From Pseudomonadales bacterium (lineage in GTDB: Bacteria > Pseudomonadota > Gammaproteobacteria > Pseudomonadales > Porticoccaceae), in contig JACKOF010000002.1 of assembly GCA_024234435.1 (NCBI GenBank), forward strand, positions 186,001 through 250,000: a stretch of 64,000 nt of DNA. The letters are read 5' to 3'. The notes under the pieces are model-generated. The model saw only the letters and a list, made by a program, of their open reading frames with translations. It did no database searches and was not told the origin of the DNA. How positions within the stretch are numbered: position 1 is the first letter of the stretch; each line of letters begins with the position of its first letter. The position numbers were made by a program, and so were the translations under genes. Below are positions 16,868-25,589 of this stretch, one piece after another.

Positions 16868-17863
16868 TCAGGCGGTCTCTTCGGTGCGCAGGCTGGCGGG
16901 AGGCCAGTTTTCCAGACGCAGACCCAAAGACAGGCCACGAGATGCCAGAACATCTTTGATTTCTGTCAGCGACTTCTTACCCAGGTTAGGGGTCTTCAGC
17001 AGCTCAACTTCGGTGCGCTGAATCAGATCACCGATATAGTAAATGCTCTCGGCTTTCAGACAGTTGGCGGAGCGAACCGTCAGCTCGAGATCATCAACCG
17101 GGCGCAGCAGAATCGGATCAATTTCATCTTCCTGAGACTCAGGCTCTGAAGAGCTTTCGCCTTCAAGATCGACAAATACAGCCAGTTGCTGTTGCAAAAT
17201 AGTGGCAGAGCGACGAATCGCTTCTTCCGGATCAATCGTGCCATCGGTTTCCAGATCCAGAATCAGCTTGTCCAGATCGGTACGCTGTTCAACACGGGCA
17301 CTTTCTACGTGGTAGGAAACGCGGTGAACCGGGCTGAAAGTAGCATCGAGACGCAACAGACCAATACTGCGCGTCTCATCTTCGTCACTGAGGCGCGCAT
17401 CGGCTGGCTGATAACCGCGACCACGCATAACACGCAACTGCATATTCAGCTCACCTTTGTCACTCAGGTTGGCAATAACGTGCTCGGGATTCTTGATTTC
17501 AGCACTGTTATCTACCTGAATATCAGCAGCAGTCACAACACCGCTACCCTTCTTGCTCAGAGTCAGCGTTACTTCATCTTTTTCGTGAAGAACGATCGCA
17601 ACGTCCTTCAGGTTCAGCAGGATTTCGATAACGTCTTCCTGAACACCCTCTATGCTGCTGTACTCGTGCTGTACTCCATCTATTTCAACTTCAACAATGG
17701 CGCAACCGCTCATGGATGAAAGCAGGATACGACGCAGTGCGTTGCCCAGAGTGTGGCCAAAACCACGCTCCAGAGGTTCCAGTACCACACGAGAGTGGTT
17801 GGGGCTGAACTCGGTAACGTCAATTGTACGCGGAGTCAGAAGTTCTCTTGCTGTCGTTTGCAT
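16868..17863 (-). CDS. rpoA: RNA polymerase alpha subunit
   Basis: 331 residues from the ATG at 17863 (MQTTARELLTPR), chosen by homology; a TTG nine codons upstream is also in frame but unlikely. The N-terminal assembly domain contains LEPLERGFGHTLGNALRRILLSS, and the C-terminal domain (about 250-325) contains LELTVRSANCLKAE and TPNLGKKSLTEIKDVL, the helices that contact UP elements and activators. Alpha dimerises to nucleate RNA polymerase assembly. The gene sits between rpsD and rplQ in the standard alpha-operon place. Confidence 0.98.
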   Translation of the reverse strand: MQTTARELLTPRTIDVTEFSPNHSRVVLEPLERGFGHTLGNALRRILLSSMSGCAIVEVEIDGVQHEYSSIEGVQEDVIEILLNLKDVAIVLHEKDEVTLTLSKKGSGVVTAADIQVDNSAEIKNPEHVIANLSDKGELNMQLRVMRGRGYQPADARLSDEDETRSIGLLRLDATFSPVHRVSYHVESARVEQRTDLDKLILDLETDGTIDPEEAIRRSATILQQQLAVFVDLEGESSSEPESQEDEIDPILLRPVDDLELTVRSANCLKAESIYYIGDLIQRTEVELLKTPNLGKKSLTEIKDVLASRGLSLGLRLENWPPASLRTEETA

Positions 17864-17906
17864 ATCAGTACCTGTCTTGGCAAATTCCAAAGGTAATCAA
17901 TAACTC

Positions 17907-18527
17907 TTACTTGGAGTAAAGTTCCACAATGAGGTTTTCGTTAATTTCGGCAGGTAGATCGGAACGGTCTGGTGCGCGAACAAATGTACCTTCGAGCTTG
18001 TTGCTGTCAACGTTAATCCACTCAACATCACCACGCTGAACTGCGATCTGTACAGCAGACTGAATACGCAGCTGATTTTTGGATCTTTCACGAATGCTGA
18101 TCACATCGCCTTCGGCAACCTGAAAAGAAGGAATATTCACTTTCTTGCCATTCACCAGAATCGCATTGTGTGAAACCAACTGACGCGCTTCAGCACGGGT
18201 TGAACCAAAGCCCATACGGTAAACCACGTTATCCAGACGACTTTCCAGTAATTGCAGCAGGTTTTCACCCGTTGCGCCTTTCAGACGTGCAGCCTGCTTG
18301 TAATAGTTGCGGAACTGCTTTTCGAGCACACCGTAAATGCGGCGAACTTTTTGCTTTTCGCGCAACTGAACACCGTAGTCAGACAGGCGACCACGGCGCT
18401 GTCCATGCTGGCCTGGCGCACTCTCGGCACGACATTTGGATTCCAGCGGGCGAACACCACTTTTCAAAAAGAGGTCGGTACCTTCACGACGGGACAGTTT
18501 ACAAGTTGGTCCGAGATATCTAGCCAT
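17907..18527 (-). CDS. rpsD: Small-subunit ribosomal protein uS4
   Basis: 206 residues; begins MARYLGPTCKLSRREGTDLF and carries the S4 RNA-binding domain near residues 95-160 (RLDNVVYRMGFGSTRAEARQ split over the domain start). uS4 is a primary 16S binder and, in E. coli, the translational repressor of the alpha operon. The zinc-finger Cys set of C+ S4 proteins is not present. Confidence 0.98.
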   Translation of the reverse strand: MARYLGPTCKLSRREGTDLFLKSGVRPLESKCRAESAPGQHGQRRGRLSDYGVQLREKQKVRRIYGVLEKQFRNYYKQAARLKGATGENLLQLLESRLDNVVYRMGFGSTRAEARQLVSHNAILVNGKKVNIPSFQVAEGDVISIRERSKNQLRIQSAVQIAVQRGDVEWINVDSNKLEGTFVRAPDRSDLPAEINENLIVELYSK

Positions 18528-18542
18528 TACGTTACAATCCTC

Positions 18543-18926
18543 TTATACGCGACGCTTTTTAGGCGGACGACAGCCATTATGCGGAATAGGCGTCACGTCT
18601 GTAATATTGGTGATTTTATAGCCGCAGTTGTTCAGTGCGCGTACGGCAGATTCACGACCAGGCCCCGGTCCCTTCACTTCAACGTCCAGATTTTGCAAAC
18701 CGTATTCTTTGGCAGCTTCACCAGCGCGTTCTGCAGCTACCTGAGCAGCAAACGGCGTACTTTTGCGCGAACCGCGGAAGCCGGAACCTCCGGAAGTCGC
18801 CCACGACAGAGTGTTACCCTGACGGTCAGTGAGCGTCACGATAGTATTATTGAAAGACGCATGGATGTGCGCCACACCGTCAACAACGGTTTTCTTAACC
18901 TTTTTACGGGGTCCAGGCTTGGCCAT
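18543..18926 (-). CDS. rpsK: Small-subunit ribosomal protein uS11
   Basis: 127 residues with the family core HASFNNTIVTLTDRQGNTLS and the basic C-terminal tail PIPHNGCRPPKKRRV. It lies on the 30S platform near the mRNA exit. An Asn-Gly site (NNCGY and PHNGC regions) is present, where E. coli S11 forms isoaspartate. Alpha-operon position between rpsM and rpsD, with gaps of 12-15 bp. Confidence 0.98.
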   Translation of the reverse strand: MAKPGPRKKVKKTVVDGVAHIHASFNNTIVTLTDRQGNTLSWATSGGSGFRGSRKSTPFAAQVAAERAGEAAKEYGLQNLDVEVKGPGPGRESAVRALNNCGYKITNITDVTPIPHNGCRPPKKRRV

Positions 18927-18938
18927 AACTCTTAATTC

Positions 18939-19295
18939 CTATCGTTTGATTGGCTTGCGGGGTCCCTTGCGGGTACGCGCATTTGTCTTGGTGCGCTGAC
19001 CACGCAGCGGCAAACCACGGCGGTGACGCAGGCCGCGGTAGCAACCCAGATCCATCAACCGCTTAATATTCATATTCACTTCACGGCGAAGATCACCTTC
19101 TACAGTGTATTCACCGACAGCACCGCGGACGGCGTCCATCTGATCATCCGAGAGATCGCCAACTTTTGTATCTTCAGCGATACCTACTTTTGCACAAATC
19201 TGCCTGGCAGTTGTGCGACCAACTCCATAAACATAGGTGAGAGAAACCACCGCATGTTTGTTATCTGGAATGTTGACACCGGCAATACGGGCCAT
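18939..19295 (-). CDS. rpsM: Small-subunit ribosomal protein uS13
   Basis: 118 residues, starting MARIAGVNIPDNKHAVVSLT, with the helix-two-turn-helix stretch and the basic C-terminal tail GQRTKTNARTRKGPRKPIKR that reaches P-site tRNA. First gene of the alpha operon; a candidate promoter lies about 90-115 bp upstream (19383-19411). Confidence 0.98.
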   Translation of the reverse strand: MARIAGVNIPDNKHAVVSLTYVYGVGRTTARQICAKVGIAEDTKVGDLSDDQMDAVRGAVGEYTVEGDLRREVNMNIKRLMDLGCYRGLRHRRGLPLRGQRTKTNARTRKGPRKPIKR

Positions 19296-19382
19296 TTGCT
19301 TTACTCCACTCTGTGTTCAGATGCGTTGTTCTTACCCCGCCCCTCTGGTTAACCGAAGGGTGGCACCCAAAAAAGGCGCGAC

Positions 19383-19411
19383 AGGATAGCGTCGAACGCA
19401 ATAAAAATCAA
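19383..19411 (-). promoter_or_regulatory. Candidate alpha-operon promoter upstream of rpsM
   Basis: Minus-strand TTGATT (19406-19411) and TATCCT (19383-19388) are spaced by 17 bp, followed by GTCGCGCC. The transcript would carry a leader of about 80 bases before rpsM, the place where S4 binds a pseudoknot in E. coli. The match to consensus is moderate. Confidence 0.5.
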
Positions 19412-19501
19412 TATTCAGGGTTTAACTGACACCATTTAAACCTTTGTCGTCCTGCCAGAACATCTGCTTCGACATCGGTCATGGTGCCTGCAACACCCTG
19501 C

Positions 19502-19618
19502 TTAACCTTGACGCTGCTTGTGACGGGGCTCTGCATTGCAAATCACACGGATGACTCCCTTGCGCTTTACAATTTTACAGTTCCGGCAGACCTTCTTAAC
19601 GGAAGCACGTACTTTCAT
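19502..19618 (-). CDS. rpmJ: Large-subunit ribosomal protein bL36, zinc-binding type
   Basis: 38 residues, short enough to be missed by standard length filters. The reverse strand reads MKVRASVKKVCRNCKIVKRK and ends PRHKQRQG. The zinc ligands Cys11, Cys14, Cys27 and His33 of the C+ form are all present, so this is the zinc-loaded version, not the zinc-free paralog that some bacteria carry. It lies between secY (19 bp downstream of its end partner) and rpsM, the usual place. A zinc-independent copy may exist elsewhere in the genome. Confidence 0.96.
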   Translation of the reverse strand: MKVRASVKKVCRNCKIVKRKGVIRVICNAEPRHKQRQG

Positions 19619-19637
19619 AACGAAACCTCAATTCCTG

Positions 19638-20954
19638 TTAGCGGCCACGGCCGCCATAACCTTTTAAATTTGCCTTTTTCATCATCGATTCATACTGATG
19701 AGACATTAAATGCGATTGAACCTGGGCCATAAAATCCATGGTGACCACCACTGCAATCAACAGTGACGTGCCTCCCAGATAAAAGGGCACATTGAAATAG
19801 ATATTCAAAAACTGCGGCAACAAACAAACCGCCGTCATATAAAGACCACCGACCAAAGTCAGGCGAGTCATTACCCCATCAATGTACTTCGCTGTCTGCT
19901 CACCGGGACGAATTCCCGGCAGAAACGCGCCACCGCGCTTCAGGTTATCCGCCATTTCTTTTGGATTATTCATCAACGCTGTATAGAAAAAGCAGAAGAA
20001 GATAATCAGACCGGCAAATAACAAAATATGCAAAGGCTGTCCCGGGCCGATAAACAGCGAAACATCCTGTAACCACTCCGGCGTATTTGCGCCCTGTCCG
20101 AACCAGGTCGCCAGGGACGACGGGAACAACAGCAGACTGCTGGCAAAAATCGCCGGAATCACGCCCGCCATATTAACCTTCAACGGTAAATGGCTGGATT
20201 GCGCAGGACCACGGCCCGGCTGACGCTGTGCATAGTTCACCGTAATACGGCGCTGGCCACGCTCAACAAACACTACAAAATAAATCACTGCAACGGCAAT
20301 AATGCCGACAAATAACAACGCCAGAATATGCAGATCACCCTGACGGGACGACTCGAAAGCCTGTCCGATGGCAGCGGGAATGCCGGCAACAATACCAGCG
20401 AAAATCAGCATCGAAATACCGTTGCCAATGCCACGCTCAGTGATCTGTTCACCCAGCCACATCAAGAAAACAGCGCCGGTCACCAGCGAAACCACTGCAA
20501 TAAAATAAAAGCTCATGTCGGGCTGATATGCCAATCCCTGCCCGGCGAGCCCAACGGACATACCAATTGCCTGAACTGTCGCCAACACGACTGTGCCATA
20601 GCGCGTGTACTGATTAATCTTGCGGCGCCCGGCATCACCTTCTTTTTTCAACTGCTCCAACGAAGGCGTCACCGCTGTCAGCAACTGCATAATGATCGAG
20701 GCCGAGATATAAGGCATGATCCCCAGAGCCAGAATACTCATGCGCTCCAGCGCACCACCGGAGAACATATTAAACATGCCAATAATGGTGCCCTGACTTT
20801 GATTGAACAGGTCGGCCAAGCGGTCCGGATCAATCCCAGGCACAGGAATATGGGTACCGATGCGATAAATCACAATCGCAACAAATAAAAAGCGAAGGCG
20901 AGCCCACAGCTCGCCTAAACCTTTCTGGTTACCCATTGGTAAACTTTTTGCCAT
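19638..20954 (-). CDS. secY: Preprotein translocase subunit SecY
   Basis: 438 residues with ten predicted membrane segments, e.g. LRFLFVAIVIYRIGTHIPVP (first) and the stretch GIMPYISASIIMQLL. The plug region follows the first segment (FNMFSGGALERMSILALGI) and the large cytoplasmic loops carry GQRRITVNYAQRQ and the conserved Arg-rich C5 loop. SecY forms the protein-conducting channel with SecE, encoded at 50784, and SecG. It lies at the end of the spc operon just before rpmJ. Confidence 0.98.
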   Translation of the reverse strand: MAKSLPMGNQKGLGELWARLRFLFVAIVIYRIGTHIPVPGIDPDRLADLFNQSQGTIIGMFNMFSGGALERMSILALGIMPYISASIIMQLLTAVTPSLEQLKKEGDAGRRKINQYTRYGTVVLATVQAIGMSVGLAGQGLAYQPDMSFYFIAVVSLVTGAVFLMWLGEQITERGIGNGISMLIFAGIVAGIPAAIGQAFESSRQGDLHILALLFVGIIAVAVIYFVVFVERGQRRITVNYAQRQPGRGPAQSSHLPLKVNMAGVIPAIFASSLLLFPSSLATWFGQGANTPEWLQDVSLFIGPGQPLHILLFAGLIIFFCFFYTALMNNPKEMADNLKRGGAFLPGIRPGEQTAKYIDGVMTRLTLVGGLYMTAVCLLPQFLNIYFNVPFYLGGTSLLIAVVVTMDFMAQVQSHLMSHQYESMMKKANLKGYGGRGR

Positions 20955-20956
20955 TA

Positions 20957-21391
20957 TCAGTCTTCTACCTTGCCACCGGCTGCTTCAATGGCAGCTTTCG
21001 CACCTTTGGTTACGCGCAACCCTTTAACAGTGACAGCCTTGCCCAGCTCGCCTGAAAGGAACACTTTGGCACGGGTGATACTGCTGTTTACAAGACCTGC
21101 CGCACGCAGCGCCGCCAGATCAGCAACATCACCTTCAATAGCGTTCAATTCGGACAGCCGTATTTCTGCAGTGGTCATCGCCATACGGGAAGTAAAACCG
21201 TATTTTGGCAGACGTTTCTGCAGTGGCATTTGACCACCCTCGAAACCCGGGCGAACTGTACCACCAGAGCGCGCTTTCTGTCCCTTGTGGCCTCGGCCAC
21301 AGGTTTTACCCAGCCCGCTGCCAATACCACGACCAACACGCTTTGCTGCTTTATTACTGCCCGGTGCAGGGCTCAGAGTATTTAAACGCAT
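20957..21391 (-). CDS. rplO: Large-subunit ribosomal protein uL15
   Basis: 144 residues from the ATG at 21391 (MRLNTLSPAPGS). A second ATG two codons upstream at 21397 overlaps the rpmD stop, but the chosen start has the better spacing to GGGAG and matches relatives. Core sequence GRGIGSGLGKTCGRGHKGQ is diagnostic. It binds late in 50S assembly. Only 2 bp separate its stop from secY. Confidence 0.96.
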   Translation of the reverse strand: MRLNTLSPAPGSNKAAKRVGRGIGSGLGKTCGRGHKGQKARSGGTVRPGFEGGQMPLQKRLPKYGFTSRMAMTTAEIRLSELNAIEGDVADLAALRAAGLVNSSITRAKVFLSGELGKAVTVKGLRVTKGAKAAIEAAGGKVED

Positions 21392-21393
21392 GC

Positions 21394-21582
21394 TCATTCT
21401 CCCTCAACCTGAACCATGTAGCTGACTTTGTTAATCATGCCGCGTACAGCAGGAGTGTCTTCCACTTCCACAGTGTGGCCGATACGACGCAGACCCAAAC
21501 CGGAAATACAGGCCTTGTGTGCCTTAAGGCGGCCAATCGTACTGCTCAGCTGAGTAACCTTGATTTTGTTTGCCTTCGCCAT
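21394..21582 (-). CDS. rpmD: Large-subunit ribosomal protein uL30
   Basis: 62 residues, MAKANKIKVTQLSSTIGRLK then HKACISGLGLRRIGHTVE, matching the compact bacterial L30. It lies between rpsE (83-bp gap upstream) and rplO, with the stop touching the rplO start. Confidence 0.97.
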   Translation of the reverse strand: MAKANKIKVTQLSSTIGRLKAHKACISGLGLRRIGHTVEVEDTPAVRGMINKVSYMVQVEGE

Positions 21583-21665
21583 GATAGCTTCTCTAATCTA
21601 ATCTCTTACCTACCGCCACGAACCTGCGGCGCGATAAATTTTGCTGCCGTCAACCGGGGCCGAAC

Positions 21666-22172
21666 TCAGCTCAGAATATCTTCAACCGATTTGCCACGTT
21701 TGGCAGCCACATCTTCCGGCGACTTCATGCTTTTCAGAGCATTGAATGTGGCGCGAACCACATTCACCGGATTGGTAGAACCGTAACACTTGGCCAGAAC
21801 GTTTTTCACACCGGCAATTTCGAGTACCGCACGCATTGCACCACCAGCGATAACACCGGTACCTTCAGAAGCTGGCTGCATGTAAACCTTGGATGCGCCG
21901 TGATTAGCTTTTGTTGAGTACTGGATAGTTGTGCCATTCAGATCAACGCTAATCATGTTGCGGCGTGCCGCTTCCATAGCTTTTTGGATTGCCTGAGGCA
22001 CTTCGCGGGCTTTACCGCGACCAAAACCCACTTTCCCGTTGCCATCACCAACCACTGTTAATGCGGTGAAGCCAAAAATACGGCCACCCTTAACTGTTTT
22101 TGCAACACGGTTAACCTGTACCAGCTTTTCCTGGAGGCCTTCGTCCGCTGCTCTATCTCTATCGTTCGCCAT
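21666..22172 (-). CDS. rpsE: Small-subunit ribosomal protein uS5
   Basis: 168 residues. The N-terminal double-stranded RNA-binding fold contains VNRVAKTVKGGRIFGFTALT and VVGDGNGKVGFGRGKAREVP, and the C-terminal domain contains SNPVNVVRATF-like sequence (STNPVNVVRATFNAL). uS5 helps form the mRNA entry helicase; spectinomycin-resistance positions around VAKTVKGGR look wild type. Confidence 0.97.
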   Translation of the reverse strand: MANDRDRAADEGLQEKLVQVNRVAKTVKGGRIFGFTALTVVGDGNGKVGFGRGKAREVPQAIQKAMEAARRNMISVDLNGTTIQYSTKANHGASKVYMQPASEGTGVIAGGAMRAVLEIAGVKNVLAKCYGSTNPVNVVRATFNALKSMKSPEDVAAKRGKSVEDILS

Positions 22173-22183
22173 ATTGCTAACCT

Positions 22184-22534
22184 TTAGAATTCCAGTCCGC
22201 CTTCGCGCGCAGCGTCAGCCAGCGCTTTCACACGACCGTGGTATTTGAAACCACTGCGATCAAATGCTACCTGAGTAACACCTGCCTCTTTTGCACGCTC
22301 GGCAATCAATGCACCAACACTTCTAGCCGCATCGACATTGCCAGTGCTACCACTGCGCAACGATTTGTCCAGCGTGGAAGCACTTGCCAGCACACGATCA
22401 CCTTCCGGCGAAATAACCTGAGCATAAATGTGCTGCGGTGTACGATTAATGCACAAACGATTAGCACCCAGCTCACGTATCTTGCTGCGGGCGCGACGCG
22501 CGCGACGCAGACGTGATTGTTTTTTATCAGCCAT
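22184..22534 (-). CDS. rplR: Large-subunit ribosomal protein uL18
   Basis: 116 residues, beginning MADKKQSRLRRARRARSKIR and ending VKALADAAREGGLEF, the standard L18 5S-rRNA binder. It sits 11 bp before rpsE in the spc operon. Confidence 0.97.
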   Translation of the reverse strand: MADKKQSRLRRARRARSKIRELGANRLCINRTPQHIYAQVISPEGDRVLASASTLDKSLRSGSTGNVDAARSVGALIAERAKEAGVTQVAFDRSGFKYHGRVKALADAAREGGLEF

Positions 22535-22543
22535 AACCTAGAC

Positions 22544-23077
22544 CTACTTCTTCTTCGCTTCTTTACGACGCACATACTCGTCGGCATAACGAACACCTTT
22601 GCCTTTATAGGGCTCTGGTGGGCGATAAGCTCGAATTTCTGCAGCTGCCTGGCCGAGCAATTGCTTGTCGGCAGATTTCAGTACGATATCTGTCTGACTT
22701 GGCGTTTCAGCGCTTACACCCTCAGGCAGTTCATAGACAACCGGGTGCGAGAAACCAAGTGTCAGGTTCAGCTTGTTGCCCTGAGCCTGTGCACGGTAAC
22801 CAACACCAATCAATTGCAGCTTTTTTTCAAAACCCTCAGAAACACCGACAACCATGTTGTTAACCAAGGCTCGGGTGGTTCCGGACATGGCTCTGGCATT
22901 CTTGCTGCTGTCTTTGGCAGCGAAAGTCAGAACGTTGTCTTCCTGTTTGATTTCCACGGTCGCATGAACGGGCATATTCAGCTCGCTATTGCCTCCCTTG
23001 ATGGAAATATTTTCGCCATCGAATTTGACTTCGACGCCGGCCGGTATAGTCACCGGATTATTTGCAACTCTAGACAT
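22544..23077 (-). CDS. rplF: Large-subunit ribosomal protein uL6
   Basis: 177 residues made of two repeated alpha/beta domains; the C-terminal signature PEPYKGKGVRYADEYVRRKE is diagnostic. It lies near the sarcin-ricin loop where EF-Tu and EF-G bind. Ends 9 bp before rplR. Confidence 0.97.
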   Translation of the reverse strand: MSRVANNPVTIPAGVEVKFDGENISIKGGNSELNMPVHATVEIKQEDNVLTFAAKDSSKNARAMSGTTRALVNNMVVGVSEGFEKKLQLIGVGYRAQAQGNKLNLTLGFSHPVVYELPEGVSAETPSQTDIVLKSADKQLLGQAAAEIRAYRPPEPYKGKGVRYADEYVRRKEAKKK

Positions 23078-23089
23078 TGAACTATCTCG

Positions 23090-23482
23090 TTAAAATACTG
23101 TGCAGAGCACTTCACCACCAACATTGGCAGCTCGCGCTGCACGGTCAGTCATGACACCCTTACTAGTAGAAACAACGGCGATCCCCAAACCACCACGCAC
23201 TGTTGGCAGTTCATTGGCTCCCGCATAACGACGCAACCCAGGGCGACTGAAACGATCAATCTCCTCAATTACGGGCTTACCTTCAAAATACTTCAGCTCT
23301 ACAGTCAACTCCGGCTTGGCGCCTTCGGCAACACTGTAACCACTGATATACCCTTCTTGCTGCAGCACTTCAGCAACGGCCACTTTCAGCGTTGAAGAAG
23401 GCATCACTACTGCTTTTTTGGAAGCCATTTGACCATTGCGAATACGGGTCAACATGTCTGCCATTGAATCTTGCATGCTCAT
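23090..23482 (-). CDS. rpsH: Small-subunit ribosomal protein uS8
   Basis: 130 residues, MSMQDSMADMLTRIRNGQMA at the N-terminus and STSKGVMTDRAARAANVGGE at the C-terminus. uS8 is a primary 16S binder and in E. coli the spc-operon repressor acting near rplE; the operon order here allows the same control. Confidence 0.97.
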   Translation of the reverse strand: MSMQDSMADMLTRIRNGQMASKKAVVMPSSTLKVAVAEVLQQEGYISGYSVAEGAKPELTVELKYFEGKPVIEEIDRFSRPGLRRYAGANELPTVRGGLGIAVVSTSKGVMTDRAARAANVGGEVLCTVF

Positions 23483-23501
23483 CGAATCAGTTCCTCAGCT
23501 T

Positions 23502-23807
23502 TTACCAGCTTGCCTTAACAAGGCCAGGCACGTCACCGCGCATAGCCGCTTCGCGAAGCTTGTTTCGGCACAGGCCAAACTTGCGATATACGCCGTGGGG
23601 ACGACCGGTTACCTGACAGCGACGCTGCTGTCTTGAAGGGCTGGCATTGCGAGGCAGTTTCTGAAACTTCACCTGTGCTTCCCAGCGCTCTTCTTCCGAG
23701 GCATTCTGATTGTTAATAATCGCTTTCAACTCAGCTCTTTTTGCAGCGAATCTGGCGACTGTTTTCGCACGCTTTTTCTCGCGCTCAATCATTGATGTTT
23801 TTGCCAT
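23502..23807 (-). CDS. rpsN: Small-subunit ribosomal protein uS14, long zinc-free type
   Basis: 101 residues. The long form with C-terminal QQRRCQVTGRPHGVYRKFGL lacks the CxxC...CxxC zinc ribbon of the short form, so it is the zinc-independent type. Located between rplE and rpsH. Confidence 0.97.
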   Translation of the reverse strand: MAKTSMIEREKKRAKTVARFAAKRAELKAIINNQNASEEERWEAQVKFQKLPRNASPSRQQRRCQVTGRPHGVYRKFGLCRNKLREAAMRGDVPGLVKASW

Positions 23808-23817
23808 GAATCTGTCC

Positions 23818-24357
23818 TCAACCCTTCAGCGGGAAGTTGAATGCACGCAGCAGCGCGCGCCCTTCGTCGTTGGTCCGTGCCGAGGTGGTAATCGTGATAT
23901 CCAGCCCGCGAATCGAATCAACCTTGTCGTAATCTATTTCCGGAAAGATGATCTGCTCAGTCACACCCATTGCAAAGTTGCCTTGCCCGTCGAAAGACTT
24001 CGGACTAATACCGCGAAAATCACGAATACGCGGAATAGCAACCGAGATCAATCGCTCAAGAAATTCATACATGCGGTCACTGCGCAGTGTTACCTTGCAG
24101 CCGATCGGCCAACCTTCACGCACCTTGAATCCTGCAATGGATTTGCGTGCGCGAGTGATCACCGGTTTCTGACCCGAAATCAGTGTCATATCCGCAACCG
24201 CACTTTCCAGCACCTTCTTGTCCGTCAGCGCTTCACCAACACCCATATTGAGGGTGATTTTGGTAATGCGCGGTACTTCCATTACGTTTGCCAGCCCCAG
24301 CTCATCTTTCAGCTTGGGCGCTATTTCTGTTTTGTAAACTTCGTTCAGCCTTGCCAT
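23818..24357 (-). CDS. rplE: Large-subunit ribosomal protein uL5
   Basis: 179 residues with the family stretches ITLNMGVGEALTDKKVLESA and RGLDITITTSARTNDEGRAL. uL5 binds 5S rRNA and contacts P-site tRNA and S13. It is followed by rpsN with a 10-bp gap. Confidence 0.98.
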   Translation of the reverse strand: MARLNEVYKTEIAPKLKDELGLANVMEVPRITKITLNMGVGEALTDKKVLESAVADMTLISGQKPVITRARKSIAGFKVREGWPIGCKVTLRSDRMYEFLERLISVAIPRIRDFRGISPKSFDGQGNFAMGVTEQIIFPEIDYDKVDSIRGLDITITTSARTNDEGRALLRAFNFPLKG

Positions 24358-24374
24358 GTCAGTTTCCTGTCAAA

Positions 24375-24692
24375 TTAGGCGTCAACGGCTTCGCCGCTGG
24401 ATTTGAAGACGCGAACTTTCTTGCCGCCTTCCAACACTTTAAATCCAACGCGATCAGCTTTATTCGCCGAGGCGTTGAAGATAGCCACATTAGAAGCCTG
24501 AATAGGGGCTTCCTTCTCAATGATGCCACCAGGCACACCCATGTTCGGGTTGGGCTTCTGGTGCTTTTTCACCATATTGACGCCGGACACCAGCAGGCGA
24601 CCATCGTCCTGCACACGCAGAACCTTGCCTCGCTTGCCTTTGTCACGACCTGCAATTACTACAATTTCGTCGTCACGTTTAATCTTACGCAT
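24375..24692 (-). CDS. rplX: Large-subunit ribosomal protein uL24
   Basis: 105 residues, starting MRKIKRDDEIVVIAGRDKGK (KOW motif), with PNMGVPGGIIEKEAPIQASN. It initiates 50S assembly near the tunnel exit. It lies between rplN and rplE. Confidence 0.97.
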   Translation of the reverse strand: MRKIKRDDEIVVIAGRDKGKRGKVLRVQDDGRLLVSGVNMVKKHQKPNPNMGVPGGIIEKEAPIQASNVAIFNASANKADRVGFKVLEGGKKVRVFKSSGEAVDA

Positions 24693-24724
24693 AACCTTTC
24701 CTCTCCCGGCCTCTGCTCGTCCAG

Positions 24725-25093
24725 TTAAAGAACTTCTGGAGCCAGGGAAACAATTTTCATAAAACGTTCGTTACGCAGCTCACGAGTCACCGGCCCAAAA
24801 ATACGCGTTCCGATTGGCGCATTCTGTTGGTTCAGCAATACCGCAGCATTGTCATCGAACTTGATCAGGCTACCGTCCTGACGACGAATACCTTTTCTGG
24901 TGCGAACCACAACTGCGTTCATCACCTGGCCTTTCTTGACCTTGCCACGAGGAATCGCTTCCTTGACAGTAACTTTAATAATGTCACCTACGCTGGCGTA
25001 GCGACGGTGGGAGCCACCCAACACCTTGATACACATCACGCGACGTGCACCGCTGTTGTCTGCAACTTCCAGATAACTTTCTGTCTGAATCAT
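24725..25093 (-). CDS. rplN: Large-subunit ribosomal protein uL14
   Basis: 122 residues beginning MIQTESYLEVADNSGARRVM and ending MKIVSLAPEVL, the invariant L14 pattern. It forms an intersubunit bridge with 16S helix 14 and is the target of the silencing factor RsfS. First gene of the classical spc operon; the 35-bp gap to rpsQ shows no obvious separate promoter. Confidence 0.98.
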   Translation of the reverse strand: MIQTESYLEVADNSGARRVMCIKVLGGSHRRYASVGDIIKVTVKEAIPRGKVKKGQVMNAVVVRTRKGIRRQDGSLIKFDDNAAVLLNQQNAPIGTRIFGPVTRELRNERFMKIVSLAPEVL

Positions 25094-25128
25094 CGTCTCT
25101 CTCCGAACCCGATACTGCTACGTGAGGA

Positions 25129-25398
25129 TCAAACCTCAACGGCGCGCTCGTCAATATTTACCAGTGCCCAGGACTTGCTTCTGGACAGCGGGCGGGTTTC
25201 CGCGATAGTCACAACGTCGCCCATACGGCATTCGTTGTTCTCATCGTGGGCCTTGATCTTGGAAGACCTGGTCACCACCTTGCCGTACATCGGGTGCTTT
25301 ACCCGACGCTCAATCAACACAGTGACCGTCTTGTCCATTTTGTCGCTGACTACTTTGCCAGACAGCGTACGTGATGTTTTTTCTGCTTCAGCCATCAT
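25129..25398 (-). CDS. rpsQ: Small-subunit ribosomal protein uS17
   Basis: 89 residues (88 if the second of two adjacent ATG codons is used). OB-fold sequence RTLSGKVVSDKMDKTVTVLI and IAETRPLSRSKSW. The first ATG overlaps the rpmC stop by one base (TAATG), which indicates coupled translation. Confidence 0.97.
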   Translation of the reverse strand: MMAEAEKTSRTLSGKVVSDKMDKTVTVLIERRVKHPMYGKVVTRSSKIKAHDENNECRMGDVVTIAETRPLSRSKSWALVNIDERAVEV

Positions 25399-25589
25399 TA
25401 GTTACCCGCTTTCTCGTTCAGCGCAGTTTTAATACGTGCGATGTTGCGACGTGTCTCTCTCACCTGATGCGTCTGACTCAGCTGACCTGTGGCGCGCTGG
25501 ATGCGCAATTTAAACTGCTTCTCCAGCTGACTGTTCAGCTCCTGATTCAGCTCATCGACTGATTTTTCGCGTAATTCACTAGCTTTCAT
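25398..25589 (-). CDS. rpmC: Large-subunit ribosomal protein uL29
   Basis: 63 residues from the ATG at 25589 (MKASELREKSVDELNQEL), which overlaps the rplP stop by one base (TGATG); a GTG one codon upstream is possible but less like relatives. The two-helix hairpin protein contacts trigger factor and SRP at the tunnel exit. Confidence 0.96.
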   Translation of the reverse strand: MKASELREKSVDELNQELNSQLEKQFKLRIQRATGQLSQTHQVRETRRNIARIKTALNEKAGN

